From Chryseobacterium aquifrigidense (GTDB lineage: Bacteria; Bacteroidota; Bacteroidia; Flavobacteriales; Weeksellaceae): a stretch of 64,000 nt of DNA. Under the pieces are notes generated by a model, which was not told where the DNA came from, did no database searches, and saw only the letters and a list, made by a program, of their open reading frames with translations. Below, one piece after another: positions 1-7,528 of the stretch. The DNA is taken from positions 1,115,096-1,179,095 of the forward strand of contig NZ_VFPD01000001.1 of assembly GCF_006716485.1 (NCBI RefSeq). The letters run 5' to 3'. The position numbers were made by a program, and so were the translations under genes. The stretch's first letter is position 1, and every line of letters begins with the position of its first letter.

Positions 1-27
1 TGCGAACAAAAATATGATGTATCGCAA

Positions 28-95
28 TAAATTAACATCGCGAACCTCGCGTTAGTTAAAATACCCGCACCTCGTACCTCGAAACCTGCACCTCA
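28..95. repeat. Degenerate intergenic repeat with ACCTCG units
   Basis: This non-coding stretch has ACCTCG at 44-49, 69-74 and 76-81, with related ACCTG and ACCTC at 84-88 and 90-94, so the unit recurs every 6-8 bases. It is richer in GC than the AT-rich bases after it. I see no open reading frame. It resembles short repetitive intergenic sequences of flavobacteria, but that is recognition from memory and not a search result. Confidence 0.4.
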
Positions 96-182
96 TTCAA
101 AAAAAACAAAATTTATCATTTGTAATTCAAAATCAATTACTATCTTTATGATATCAAAATAATATCAAATTAAAATTCAATT

Positions 183-1049
183 ATGGAAAAAACATTAAAA
201 CCCATGTCGGGTTATCTTACACTGGTCATTTGCCTGGCCTTGTTTGTGGCGGCAGTCTATTTCTTTGTTACCGGAGTAGATCAAAGTATAGCCTATGTTG
301 TTATCGCCATGCTTTGCTTTCTGCTTTCGTGCTTTTTCTTAAAAGGCTTAATGATTATTCAACCGAATCATTCGAGAGTATTAAACTTCTTTGGAAAATA
401 TGTGGGAAGTGTAAAAGAGAATGGATTATTCTTCATCAATCCTTTGTATTCATCGCAAAAAATTTCTTTACGTTCTGAAAATTTACAGGGACAGACTTTG
501 AAAGTAAATGATAAAATGGGAAATCCAATTGAAATTGCAGTCGTAATCGTATGGAAGGTTGGAGATACTTACAAAGCGGCCTTTGATGTAGAGCGTTATT
601 CTGATTTCGTGAAAATGCAGAGTGAAGCAGCTGTACGTCATTTGGCAATGAGCTTTCCTTATGATAATTTAGAGGATGATCATGCTCCGATTACTTTGAG
701 AGAAGGTGGAGATAAAATCAATTCTATTTTGGAACAGGAACTTACAGACCGTCTTTCAAAGGCTGGAATTGTGATTCAGGAGGCCAGAATTTCGCATTTG
801 GCTTATGCTTCGGAAATTGCAGGAGCTATGCTTCAGAGACAGCAGGCAACGGCTATTGTAGCAGCAAGAACCAAGATTGTGGAAGGAGCTGTAGGAATGG
901 TAGACCTTGCATTGAAAAAGCTTTCAGAAGAGAATATTGTTGAGCTTGATGATGAAAGAAAAGCAGCAATGGTAAGCAATTTAATGGTGGTTCTTTGCGG
1001 AGAAAAAGCTGCAACACCGGTATTAAATGCGGGAACACTTTATAATTAA
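183..1049 (+). CDS. SPFH domain (stomatin/prohibitin-like) membrane protein
   Basis: A 288-residue protein with two hydrophobic N-terminal segments (about residues 11-29 and 35-58), followed by an SPFH/band-7 domain and an Ala/Gln-rich helical stretch (about residues 210-240). This order is typical of stomatin/flotillin-like proteins, which form membrane-associated oligomers and affect membrane organisation or proteolysis. The ATG at 183 directly precedes a Lys-containing N terminus. The next gene, 81 bases downstream, is a small ribbon-helix-helix protein, and this pairing is familiar from Bacteroidota. The family assignment is strong. The cellular role here is unknown. Confidence 0.88.
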   Translation: MEKTLKPMSGYLTLVICLALFVAAVYFFVTGVDQSIAYVVIAMLCFLLSCFFLKGLMIIQPNHSRVLNFFGKYVGSVKENGLFFINPLYSSQKISLRSENLQGQTLKVNDKMGNPIEIAVVIVWKVGDTYKAAFDVERYSDFVKMQSEAAVRHLAMSFPYDNLEDDHAPITLREGGDKINSILEQELTDRLSKAGIVIQEARISHLAYASEIAGAMLQRQQATAIVAARTKIVEGAVGMVDLALKKLSEENIVELDDERKAAMVSNLMVVLCGEKAATPVLNAGTLYN

Positions 1050-1130
1050 AAGTGAAAAATTAACAAGTAGATTGTAATGCAGATATTTTCTACACTACAA
1101 TAGTCAGAATAATGTTAGAGAATTTAGAAA

Positions 1131-1319
1131 ATGAAATCAGAAAAAGCTCAGAACTCTTCGGAAAACAAAAGCAAAAAATCTTTTGTGATAAGGATAGATG
1201 AGTCTACTTATAAACTCCTTGAAAAGTGGGCCAATGATGACTTCAGAAGTGTGAACGGACAGATAGAATACCTGTTGCATCAAAGTCTGGTGAACGCAGG
1301 GAGAAAGAAGAAAGAGTAG
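1131..1319 (+). CDS. Arc-type ribbon-helix-helix DNA-binding protein
   Basis: A 62-residue basic protein. The strand FVIRIDESTYKLLEKWA (from about residue 18) followed by a helix and FRSVNGQIEYLLHQSL fits the MetJ/Arc ribbon-helix-helix fold, which binds DNA as a dimer through the beta-strand. The N-terminal 17 residues are polar and probably disordered. It follows the SPFH gene on the same strand and may be co-transcribed. Whether it regulates that gene cannot be seen. The targets are unknown. Confidence 0.8.
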   Translation: MKSEKAQNSSENKSKKSFVIRIDESTYKLLEKWANDDFRSVNGQIEYLLHQSLVNAGRKKKE

Positions 1320-1484
1320 TTAAAAAAAAGCTGAGTTGAGGAGTATAAATACTTTTTTCAGGGAACATGGCTGTCAAAAGATAGAACTTCCTCTCTTTTT
1401 AAAATTACAGAAAATATAAAAAAGGATTCTTTATTTAGCTTTTTAATAAATAAATAACAATTCAATTAACCTTATACCAAAAAG

Positions 1485-1514
1485 AAAGCAGAGAAAAATT
1501 TCTCTGCTTTTTTA
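1485..1514. terminator. Bidirectional intrinsic terminator
   Basis: A stem of AAAGCAGAGAAA (1485-1496) and TTTCTCTGCTTT (1499-1510) is flanked by A-rich and T-rich runs, so it can end transcripts from both sides. It lies between the Arc-type gene on the plus strand and the 49-residue minus-strand gene that ends at 1512. Confidence 0.75.
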
Positions 1515-1661
1515 TTGTATACAACTCTGAAGACTATCTGCTCCAACGTAGAATATGACGAGCCAAATCAAGCCTTTAATGGTAAAGAAAGCAAGTCCTG
1601 CCCATCCCACACGCTTGAACCACTTCTTAAGCTTTGAGTTATTTTCTTGTGAATTTTCCAT
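1512..1661 (-). CDS. 49-residue single-pass membrane protein, uncharacterised
   Basis: Reading the minus strand from the ATG at 1661 gives 49 codons ending in TAA at 1512. The protein starts with a polar, Asn/Gln/Lys-rich stretch (residues 1-17) containing KLKKWFKR. One hydrophobic helix (about residues 18-40, VGWAGLAFFTIKGLIWLVIF) follows, and the tail is short. The gene ends right at the terminator hairpin at 1485-1514, which supports it being real. An overlapping plus-strand reading frame lacks such features. I cannot name a family or a function. Positive residues before the helix suggest the N terminus faces the cytoplasm. Confidence 0.65.
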   Translation of the reverse strand: MENSQENNSKLKKWFKRVGWAGLAFFTIKGLIWLVIFYVGADSLQSCIQ

Positions 1662-1742
1662 TGGTGATTATCAAAAAGATTACCCTGCAAAGATAAGCAT
1701 GTTTATAATTAGTCCAAATAAAAAGCCTATTAAAAATTAAAG

Positions 1743-1773
1743 TTTTGAGGTTCACATAATATTTTTATCTTTA
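1743..1773 (+). promoter_or_regulatory. Putative Bacteroidota promoter for the lysine catabolism genes
   Basis: TTTTG at 1743-1747, an 18-base spacer and TATCTTTA at 1766-1773 approximate the TTTG-N19-TAnnTTTG consensus. The ATG of the aldehyde dehydrogenase is 24 bases downstream at 1797. Confidence 0.5.
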
Positions 1774-1796
1774 GAGAGAACGAAAAGTAAGATTTT

Positions 1797-3347
1797 ATGT
1801 CAAAAAAAGTAAAGGATTTCGGAATAGAAAAAACGCTGAAAAACTTAGGTATTAAAGAAGAGAACAAAGGTACCTCAACAGGCGGGAAATATTTCGCTTC
1901 AGGAAAGGTGATTGAAAGCATTTCTCCTGTGGATGGAAAGTTGATCGCTAAAGTAAAAACTTCCGGAGAAAGTGATTATGACAAAGTAATTGAAACTGCT
2001 CAAAAGGCGTTTCAGGAATTCAGGCTGATTCCAGCTCCCAAAAGAGGAGAGATGGTAAGACAGCTGGGCTTAAAATTAAGAGAATATAAAGATGATCTTG
2101 GTAAACTTGTTTCTTACGAAATGGGTAAATCATTACAGGAAGGTCTTGGTGAAGTCCAGGAAATGATTGACATCTGCGACTTCGCTGTAGGGCTTTCAAG
2201 ACAGCTTCAGGGGTACACCATGCACTCGGAAAGACCTGGGCACAGAATGTATGAGCAATACCATCCGCTGGGAGTTGTAGGAATCATTACTGCATTCAAC
2301 TTCCCGGTAGCCGTTTGGTCCTGGAATACAGCTTTGGCTTGGATCTGTGGTAACGTTACCATCTGGAAGCCATCTGAAAAAACACCGCTTTGTGCGATTG
2401 CATGCCAGAATATCATGATGGAAGTTCTGAAGGAAAACAATCTTCCTGAAGGAGTTTCAAGTGTATTGGTATCAGACCACGAAATCGGTCAGAAATTAGT
2501 AGATGATAAAAGAGTTGCCCTTGTTTCTTTCACAGGATCTACAAGAGTAGGAAGAATGGTTTCTTCTAAAGTAGCGGAAAGATTCGGGAAATCTATCCTT
2601 GAATTGGGTGGAAACAATGCTATTATCATTACAAAAGAAGCAGATATCGACATGTCGATTATCGGAGCTGTTTTCGGAGCCGTTGGAACTGCTGGTCAAA
2701 GATGTACTTCGACAAGAAGACTGATTATCCACGAAAGCGTATACAATGAAGTGAAAACAAGATTAACAAAAGCTTACGGGCAGCTGAAAATCGGAAATCC
2801 ATTGGATGAAAATAATCACGTAGGTCCTCTGATTGATACTGATGCAGTAAACCAATATGAAGAAGCCATCAAGAAATGTAAAAAGGAAGGTGGTAAATTC
2901 GTTGTTGAAGGTGGAGTGTTAACCGGAAAAGATTACGAATCCGGATGTTATGTGAAGCCTTGCGTTGCAGAAGTGAAAAACTCTTATGAGATTGTTCAGC
3001 ACGAAACTTTTGCTCCGATTTTATACCTTATCAAGTATAAAACATTAGAAGAAGCGATCGCCATTCAGAATGATGTTCCTCAGGGATTATCTTCTGCGAT
3101 CATGACCCAGAATTTAAGAGAGGCAGAATTGTTCCTTTCTCATGCTGGTTCAGACTGTGGTATTGCCAACGTCAATATCGGAACTTCCGGTGCTGAAATA
3201 GGTGGAGCTTTTGGTGGTGAAAAAGAAACCGGAGGAGGAAGAGAATCAGGATCAGACGCCTGGAAATACTATATGAGAAGACAAACCAATACTATCAATT
3301 ACACCGCACAACTTCCTTTGGCACAAGGGATTAAATTTGATTTATAA
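1797..3347 (+). CDS. amaB: L-aminoadipate-6-semialdehyde (piperideine-6-carboxylate) dehydrogenase
   Basis: A 516-residue NAD(P)-dependent aldehyde dehydrogenase. The family catalytic residues are present: Cys303 in [12 protein letters not shown] and Glu269 in LELGGNN. The N-terminal region carries the Rossmann cofactor domain ([19 protein letters not shown]). The length and motifs match the ALDH7 branch (antiquitin/AmaB), which oxidises alpha-aminoadipate semialdehyde to alpha-aminoadipate. The next gene on the same strand is lysine 6-aminotransferase, which makes this semialdehyde, so the pair forms the first two steps of lysine breakdown. A promoter-like TTTTG/TATCTTTA lies upstream. Substrate assignment rests on family and neighbour. 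Confidence 0.88.
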   Translation: MSKKVKDFGIEKTLKNLGIKEENKGTSTGGKYFASGKVIESISPVDGKLIAKVKTSGESDYDKVIETAQKAFQEFRLIPAPKRGEMVRQLGLKLREYKDDLGKLVSYEMGKSLQEGLGEVQEMIDICDFAVGLSRQLQGYTMHSERPGHRMYEQYHPLGVVGIITAFNFPVAVWSWNTALAWICGNVTIWKPSEKTPLCAIACQNIMMEVLKENNLPEGVSSVLVSDHEIGQKLVDDKRVALVSFTGSTRVGRMVSSKVAERFGKSILELGGNNAIIITKEADIDMSIIGAVFGAVGTAGQRCTSTRRLIIHESVYNEVKTRLTKAYGQLKIGNPLDENNHVGPLIDTDAVNQYEEAIKKCKKEGGKFVVEGGVLTGKDYESGCYVKPCVAEVKNSYEIVQHETFAPILYLIKYKTLEEAIAIQNDVPQGLSSAIMTQNLREAELFLSHAGSDCGIANVNIGTSGAEIGGAFGGEKETGGGRESGSDAWKYYMRRQTNTINYTAQLPLAQGIKFDL

Positions 3348-3394
3348 AAGCTTTACTTAAAGCACTCAAAAAACATAAAACTTAATAACCTGAA

Positions 3395-3429
3395 TGGTTA
3401 AATGTTGTATTCTTTGGATCATTTAACCA
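3395..3429 (+). repeat. Perfect inverted repeat between amaB and lat
   Basis: TGGTTAAATG (3395-3404) and CATTTAACCA (3420-3429) are perfect complements separated by 15 bases. No T-run follows, so it is not a standard terminator. It could be an operator or a stable RNA hairpin in the 112-base gap that sets the relative expression of the two genes. Confidence 0.55.
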
Positions 3430-3460
3430 ATCACTTATTAAATCACACTACAAATTTATT

Positions 3461-4786
3461 ATGGAACACACATTAGATATAAAAGCAAATAAAGTAAAAG
3501 AAACAGTAGGAAAACATGTGTTGGCAGACGGTTTCGATTTTGTGATGGATATTGAAAAATCACACGGATCATGGCTTTATGATAAATTGACAGACAGAGA
3601 ATACCTGGATATGTTCTCTATGTTTGCATCAGCATCTATCGGATACAATCACCCTTATCTCTTAGAAAGATCAGAATGGTTGGGAAGAATGGCTGTAAAT
3701 AAACCTACTTTAGCTGATGTTTACTCAGAAGAATACGCTCATTTCCTTGAAGTATTTGAAAGAGTGGTTATCCCTGAAGAATTACAATATGCTTTCTTTA
3801 TCGAAGGCGGAACGATGGGAGTGGAAAATGCAATGAAGGCATGCTTCGACTGGAAAACCCGCAAAAATTTTGAAAAAGGATTAGATACTGAAGCTGGAAT
3901 CTGTATCCACTTCAAACAGGCTTTCCACGGAAGAAGCGGTTATACTTTGAGCTTAACCAATACTTCTGACCCAAGAAAGTATCAGTATTTCCCAATGTTT
4001 AACTGGCCGAGAATTTTAAATCCAAAATTAAAATTCCCGATTACAGAGGAGAACCTTGAAGAAACAATCAAAAACGAAAATCTTGCTTTACTTCAGATTG
4101 AAGAGGCAATTTTGATGCACCCTGATAAAGTGGCTTGTATCATCATTGAACCTATTCAGGCAGAAGGGGGTGACAATCATTTCAGAGACGAATTCTTATT
4201 AGGATTAAGAAGAATCTGTGATGACAACGAAATCTTACTTATTTTTGATGAAGTTCAGACAGGAATTGCCATTACCGGGAAAATGTGGGCATTCCAGCAT
4301 TTTACAGCAAAACCGGATATCATTTCTTTCGGGAAAAAAGCCCAGGTTTGCGGTGTACTGGCCAATAAAGAAAAGTTTGATCAGGTTCCGAACAATGTTT
4401 TCAGAGAAAGCTCAAGAATCAACTCTACTTTTGGAGGAAACTTTATTGATATGCTTCGTTTCCAGTTAGTGATGGAAGTGATCGAAAAAGAAAACCTAGT
4501 AGAGAATGCAAGAGTAGTGGGAGATTTCTTACTGGAAAGCCTAAAAACTCTTGCTGAAAAATATCCTGAAAAGATTTCAAATGCAAGAGGAAGAGGTTTA
4601 ATGTGTGCCGTTGATCTTCCTACTGCTGAGCAGAGAAACCACCTGATGAATGAGCTTTTCAATGATGGATTGATCATTCTTCCATGTGGAGATCAGTCTC
4701 TTCGTTTCAGACCTCATTTGAATGTTACTAAAGAAGAAATTCAACTTGCTTTAGATAAAATTGAAAACAATATTAATAAAATTTAA
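3461..4786 (+). CDS. lat: L-lysine 6-aminotransferase
   Basis: A 441-residue class-III PLP-dependent aminotransferase. The motif IIFDEVQTG-like LLIFDEVQTGI binds the cofactor ring, and SFGKKAQVCG (Lys292/Lys293) holds the Schiff-base lysine. FIEGGTMGVENAMKACFDWK and the FGKKAQVCG signature match L-lysine 6-transaminase. That enzyme moves the epsilon-amino group of lysine to 2-oxoglutarate, giving aminoadipate semialdehyde, the substrate of the preceding dehydrogenase. It lies 113 bases after that gene on the same strand. Other class-III enzymes, such as ornithine or GABA aminotransferases, are less likely given the context. Confidence 0.88.
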   Translation: MEHTLDIKANKVKETVGKHVLADGFDFVMDIEKSHGSWLYDKLTDREYLDMFSMFASASIGYNHPYLLERSEWLGRMAVNKPTLADVYSEEYAHFLEVFERVVIPEELQYAFFIEGGTMGVENAMKACFDWKTRKNFEKGLDTEAGICIHFKQAFHGRSGYTLSLTNTSDPRKYQYFPMFNWPRILNPKLKFPITEENLEETIKNENLALLQIEEAILMHPDKVACIIIEPIQAEGGDNHFRDEFLLGLRRICDDNEILLIFDEVQTGIAITGKMWAFQHFTAKPDIISFGKKAQVCGVLANKEKFDQVPNNVFRESSRINSTFGGNFIDMLRFQLVMEVIEKENLVENARVVGDFLLESLKTLAEKYPEKISNARGRGLMCAVDLPTAEQRNHLMNELFNDGLIILPCGDQSLRFRPHLNVTKEEIQLALDKIENNINKI

Positions 4787-4847
4787 AACCCGGGATTTGT
4801 AATTTTAAAAAAAACATTGTATATTTAGATACTCAAACAATTAGAAT

Positions 4848-5078
4848 ATGGAAAGAAGTACGAGAGTATCAGTTTATGTAAGTGATAACCCTTCAGAAAT
4901 TCAGTTGGTTAAGTCTAAATTGGATGACGCGCAAATTGCAAATACCGTTGAAAATAACTATCTTACGTTTACCACTACACCCACAGCAACCTCGTTGAAG
5001 GTAATGGTAGATCTGGAAGAAGAAAAAAAAGCATTTGAAATTATTGATGCTTACCTTCAACAAAGTGAAAATCAATAA
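4848..5078 (+). CDS. DUF2007 (putative signal-transducing) small protein
   Basis: A 76-residue soluble protein starting with a beta-strand (RVSVYVSDNPSEIQLVKSKL), then a predicted strand-helix pattern ending with a charged helix (EEEKKAFEIIDAYLQQ). This fits the DUF2007/GlnB-like ferredoxin-fold family often labelled putative signal-transducing protein. It follows lat by 61 bases and is closed by a strong terminator, so it may be the last gene of the lysine operon. Its function is unknown. Confidence 0.7.
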   Translation: MERSTRVSVYVSDNPSEIQLVKSKLDDAQIANTVENNYLTFTTTPTATSLKVMVDLEEEKKAFEIIDAYLQQSENQ

Positions 5079-5110
5079 ACAATTTCATAATTTTAAATTT
5101 TACTACTTCG

Positions 5111-5146
5111 AACCGAAAATTAATTTTAATTAATTTTCGGTTTTTT
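5111..5146 (+). terminator. Intrinsic terminator
   Basis: AACCGAAAATTAATT and its complement AATTAATTTTCGGTT (5111-5142) form an AT-rich stem with a T-run to 5146. It closes the amaB-lat-DUF2007 group. Confidence 0.75.
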
Positions 5147-5161
5147 GATTAATTATAAACC

Positions 5162-5241
5162 ATTAAAAGATGAATGCTTCAAAGATTGAACAAACAGCAG
5201 CTATTCTGATTTTTACTTCTTAAATCATTCAGTCTTTTAAT
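5162..5241 (+). repeat. 80-base stem-loop element with a 17-codon reading frame
   Basis: ATTAAAAGATGAATG (5162-5176) pairs with CATTCAGTCTTTTAAT (5226-5241) with one bulged base. The region between contains an ATG at 5170 that opens 17 codons ending in TAA at 5221. The element sits directly before the GNAT gene. It may be a leader structure or a small mobile-type repeat; I cannot tell which. Confidence 0.4.
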
Positions 5242-5254
5242 CAAATTTTACAAC

Positions 5255-5767
5255 ATGAATCCAGAGATTAAACTAAGACAAGCGGAAATTGAAGACAGAA
5301 ACATTATTTGGGAAATTATTCAGCAATCTATAGAAAGAAGACGACAGGACGGAAGTACCCAATGGCAGAACGGATACCCTAATCTCGGGACAGTGGAAAG
5401 CGATATTGCGAAAGGATTTGGTCACGTTATGACCGTAGATAGCGAAATTGCAGTATATGCAGCCCTTATTCTGAATGATGAACCCGCCTACAGCACCATT
5501 GAAGGAGCTTGGTTAAGTGATGGGGAATTTGTTGTGGTTCACAGAGTGGCTGTAGATGAAAAATTTGCAGGGCAGGGTATGGTAAAAAAACTTTTTGATC
5601 AGATTGAAGAATTTACCAAATCCCATGGAATTCAGAGTATTAAAGTAGATACCAATCATGATAATATTGCTATGCTGAAAATCCTTGAAGGCAGAGGGTA
5701 TTCCTATTGCGGAGAGGTTCTTTTAAGAGACGGCATGAGAAAAGCTTTTGAGAAGATTATAATTTAG
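5255..5767 (+). CDS. GNAT family N-acetyltransferase
   Basis: A 170-residue protein with the GNAT core. The beta-4 strand FVVVHRVAVDEKFAGQGMVKKLF contains the acetyl-CoA pyrophosphate-binding loop (GQGMVKK, Q/R-x-x-G-x-G/A-like), followed by IKVDTNHDNIAMLKILEGRGY, the usual C-terminal signature. The N terminus IKLRQAEIEDRNIIWEII is the typical first strand-helix unit. The substrate is unknown. The gene stands alone after the stem-loop element at 5162-5241. Confidence 0.85.
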   Translation: MNPEIKLRQAEIEDRNIIWEIIQQSIERRRQDGSTQWQNGYPNLGTVESDIAKGFGHVMTVDSEIAVYAALILNDEPAYSTIEGAWLSDGEFVVVHRVAVDEKFAGQGMVKKLFDQIEEFTKSHGIQSIKVDTNHDNIAMLKILEGRGYSYCGEVLLRDGMRKAFEKIII

Positions 5768-5831
5768 GCAAAAAGTTAAATCAACTTTCATTGAATTTTT
5801 AAAACGGCCTGTATTTATAAACTCTATCAGG

Positions 5832-5867
5832 TTTGTTCGTTTAGTTCTGAACTAATTTCTACTTTTG
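5832..5867 (+). promoter_or_regulatory. Promoter with palindromic operator before the efflux operon
   Basis: TACTTTTG (5860-5867) fits the -7 element TAnnTTTG. TTTG at 5832-5835 lies farther upstream than usual, so the -33 element is uncertain. Between them is a perfect palindrome, TTAGTTC-T-GAACTAA (5841-5855), in the spacer where a bound repressor would block RNA polymerase. The adjacent gene encodes a MarR-type regulator, so autoregulation is plausible but inferred. Confidence 0.55.
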
Positions 5868-5883
5868 TTCAAATTTTTATATT

Positions 5884-6339
5884 ATGCACCAAAGTATAGA
5901 AATTGATGAAAAAATTTTTCAGGATGCCGTAAAATTCTATGGCACCGTGTTTAGCTTACCCCCTTTAGCATCAAAAATTTATTCCTACCTTCTTTTTGAC
6001 TATGAGAAAGTAGGAATTACTTTTGACGAGTTTGTCGAAGTGCTCTCCGCGAGCAAAAGCTCCGTTTCTACCAGTATTTCATTACTGCTTAATGCTCAGC
6101 TTATCGTAGACCACAACAAAATGGATGAGCGGAAACGATATTTTTTCATCAATGATGAATACAAAAAAATACGATTCGAGAAAATTGTCCAAAAAATGCA
6201 GGACGAATTAAGACTATTAGATGATTTAAACAATTTTAAAAAAAGTAAAGACGATGGATACAACGAAAGAATAGAAGTTTACAAAGCACTCTTAAATAAA
6301 AACATAGAAAATATTCAGGAATCTCTTAATAAACTATAA
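5884..6339 (+). CDS. GbsR/MarR-type transcriptional regulator of the efflux operon
   Basis: A 151-residue winged-helix protein. LPPLASKIYSYLLFDYEKVGITFDEFVEVLSASKSSVSTS forms the helix-turn-helix, and MDERKRYFFINDEY the wing. A C-terminal coiled helix (residues 98-150) would dimerise. The arrangement fits the GbsR branch of MarR-like regulators. The stop is one base before the start of the RND adaptor gene, so it is the first gene of the operon and a probable local repressor. The ligand is unknown. Confidence 0.82.
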   Translation: MHQSIEIDEKIFQDAVKFYGTVFSLPPLASKIYSYLLFDYEKVGITFDEFVEVLSASKSSVSTSISLLLNAQLIVDHNKMDERKRYFFINDEYKKIRFEKIVQKMQDELRLLDDLNNFKKSKDDGYNERIEVYKALLNKNIENIQESLNKL

Positions 6340-6340
6340 A

Positions 6341-7528
6341 ATGAATAATAAGCTAGTTATACTTTCCATTGCAGCGTTTTCACTGACTGCCTGCAAAAAA
6401 GAAGCTCCGAAACAGGATGGCGCCAAGCCGTATCCTGTTGTTTCCGTGGAGTCAAAAAATATAGTGGGTTATCAGACGTTTCCGGCTACCATCCAGGGTA
6501 GGGTAAACAATGATGTACGTGCAAAAATACAGGGATATATTACCCAGGTATTGGTAGATGAAGGACAATATGTTACCAAAGGGCAGCCTTTGTTCCGTCT
6601 GGAAACCAATATACTGAACGAAAATGCAGCTGCTTCCAAAGCAGGAATTGGTGCTGCGGCATCAAGTGTTGCAGCGGCTCAGGCTTCTGTAAATGCAGCT
6701 CAGGTTGAAGTAAACAAATTAAAGCCTCTGGTTCAGAAAAATATCATCAGTAACGTACAGCTACAGACTGCCCAGGCTCAGTTGGCTCAGGCTCAGGCAC
6801 AGTTACAGCAGGCCAATGCTGCCAAAAGACAGGCAGAAGCCAATTATAAAGGGGTGGAAGCCAATATTGAATATTCTATCATTCGTGCTCCTATTTCAGG
6901 GGTAATCGGAAGATTGCCTTTAAAAGTGGGAAGCTTGGTAGGACCGTCTGATCAGACCCCTCTGACAACAATTTCTGACACTTCTGAAATCTACGCTTAC
7001 TTTGCAATGAATGAAAAAGAATATTTCGATTTCCTTGAAAAGTCACCGGGAGCTTCTATGCCTGAGAAAATCAAAAACTTACCCATGGTTGAACTTCAGT
7101 TAGCCAATGGAAGTCTTTATCCTGAAAAAGGGAGAATTGAAGCCATTACGGGGCAAATTGATCCTACAACAGGGACTATCCAGTTCAGAGTTGCTTTTTC
7201 AAATGCTCAGAAATTATTAAGTAATGGTAACAGTGGAACCATCAGATTCCCTCAGCATTATGATAATGTTCTTGTTGTACCTGAAAGTGCTACTTATGAG
7301 CAGCAAGGTATCGTTTACGTATACAAAGTAGAAAAAGGTGATACTGCAAGAAACGTTGTTGTGAATGTTATCGACAGAATCGACAATATGGCTCTTATCA
7401 AATCTGGAGTTAATAAAGGTGAAACAGTTATTGCAGCTGGTATCGGCGGTCTGAAACCGGGAACAGCCGTGAAACCGAAGCCAATTAAAATGGATAGTCT
7501 AGTTCAATCAATAAAACCGAAATTCTAA
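6341..7528 (+). CDS. RND efflux periplasmic adaptor (membrane fusion) lipoprotein
   Basis: A 395-residue adaptor of the AcrA/MexA family. The lipobox ends at Cys18 (FSLTAC), so it is anchored as a lipoprotein. Residues about 60-100 and 180-220 form the split lipoyl/barrel-sandwich domain (KIQGYITQVLVDEGQYVTKG and IRAPISGVIGRLPLKVGSLV). Between them lies the alpha-hairpin rich in Ala/Gln that contacts the outer-membrane channel. The stop overlaps the first base of the permease ATG, indicating tight translational coupling. It links the inner-membrane pump to the TolC-like channel encoded after it. Confidence 0.92.
   Translation: MNNKLVILSIAAFSLTACKKEAPKQDGAKPYPVVSVESKNIVGYQTFPATIQGRVNNDVRAKIQGYITQVLVDEGQYVTKGQPLFRLETNILNENAAASKAGIGAAASSVAAAQASVNAAQVEVNKLKPLVQKNIISNVQLQTAQAQLAQAQAQLQQANAAKRQAEANYKGVEANIEYSIIRAPISGVIGRLPLKVGSLVGPSDQTPLTTISDTSEIYAYFAMNEKEYFDFLEKSPGASMPEKIKNLPMVELQLANGSLYPEKGRIEAITGQIDPTTGTIQFRVAFSNAQKLLSNGNSGTIRFPQHYDNVLVVPESATYEQQGIVYVYKVEKGDTARNVVVNVIDRIDNMALIKSGVNKGETVIAAGIGGLKPGTAVKPKPIKMDSLVQSIKPKF

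Noticed and set aside
1555..1740. Plus-strand 61-codon reading frame
   Set aside because: It overlaps antisense to the 49-residue membrane protein and has no family features or leader.
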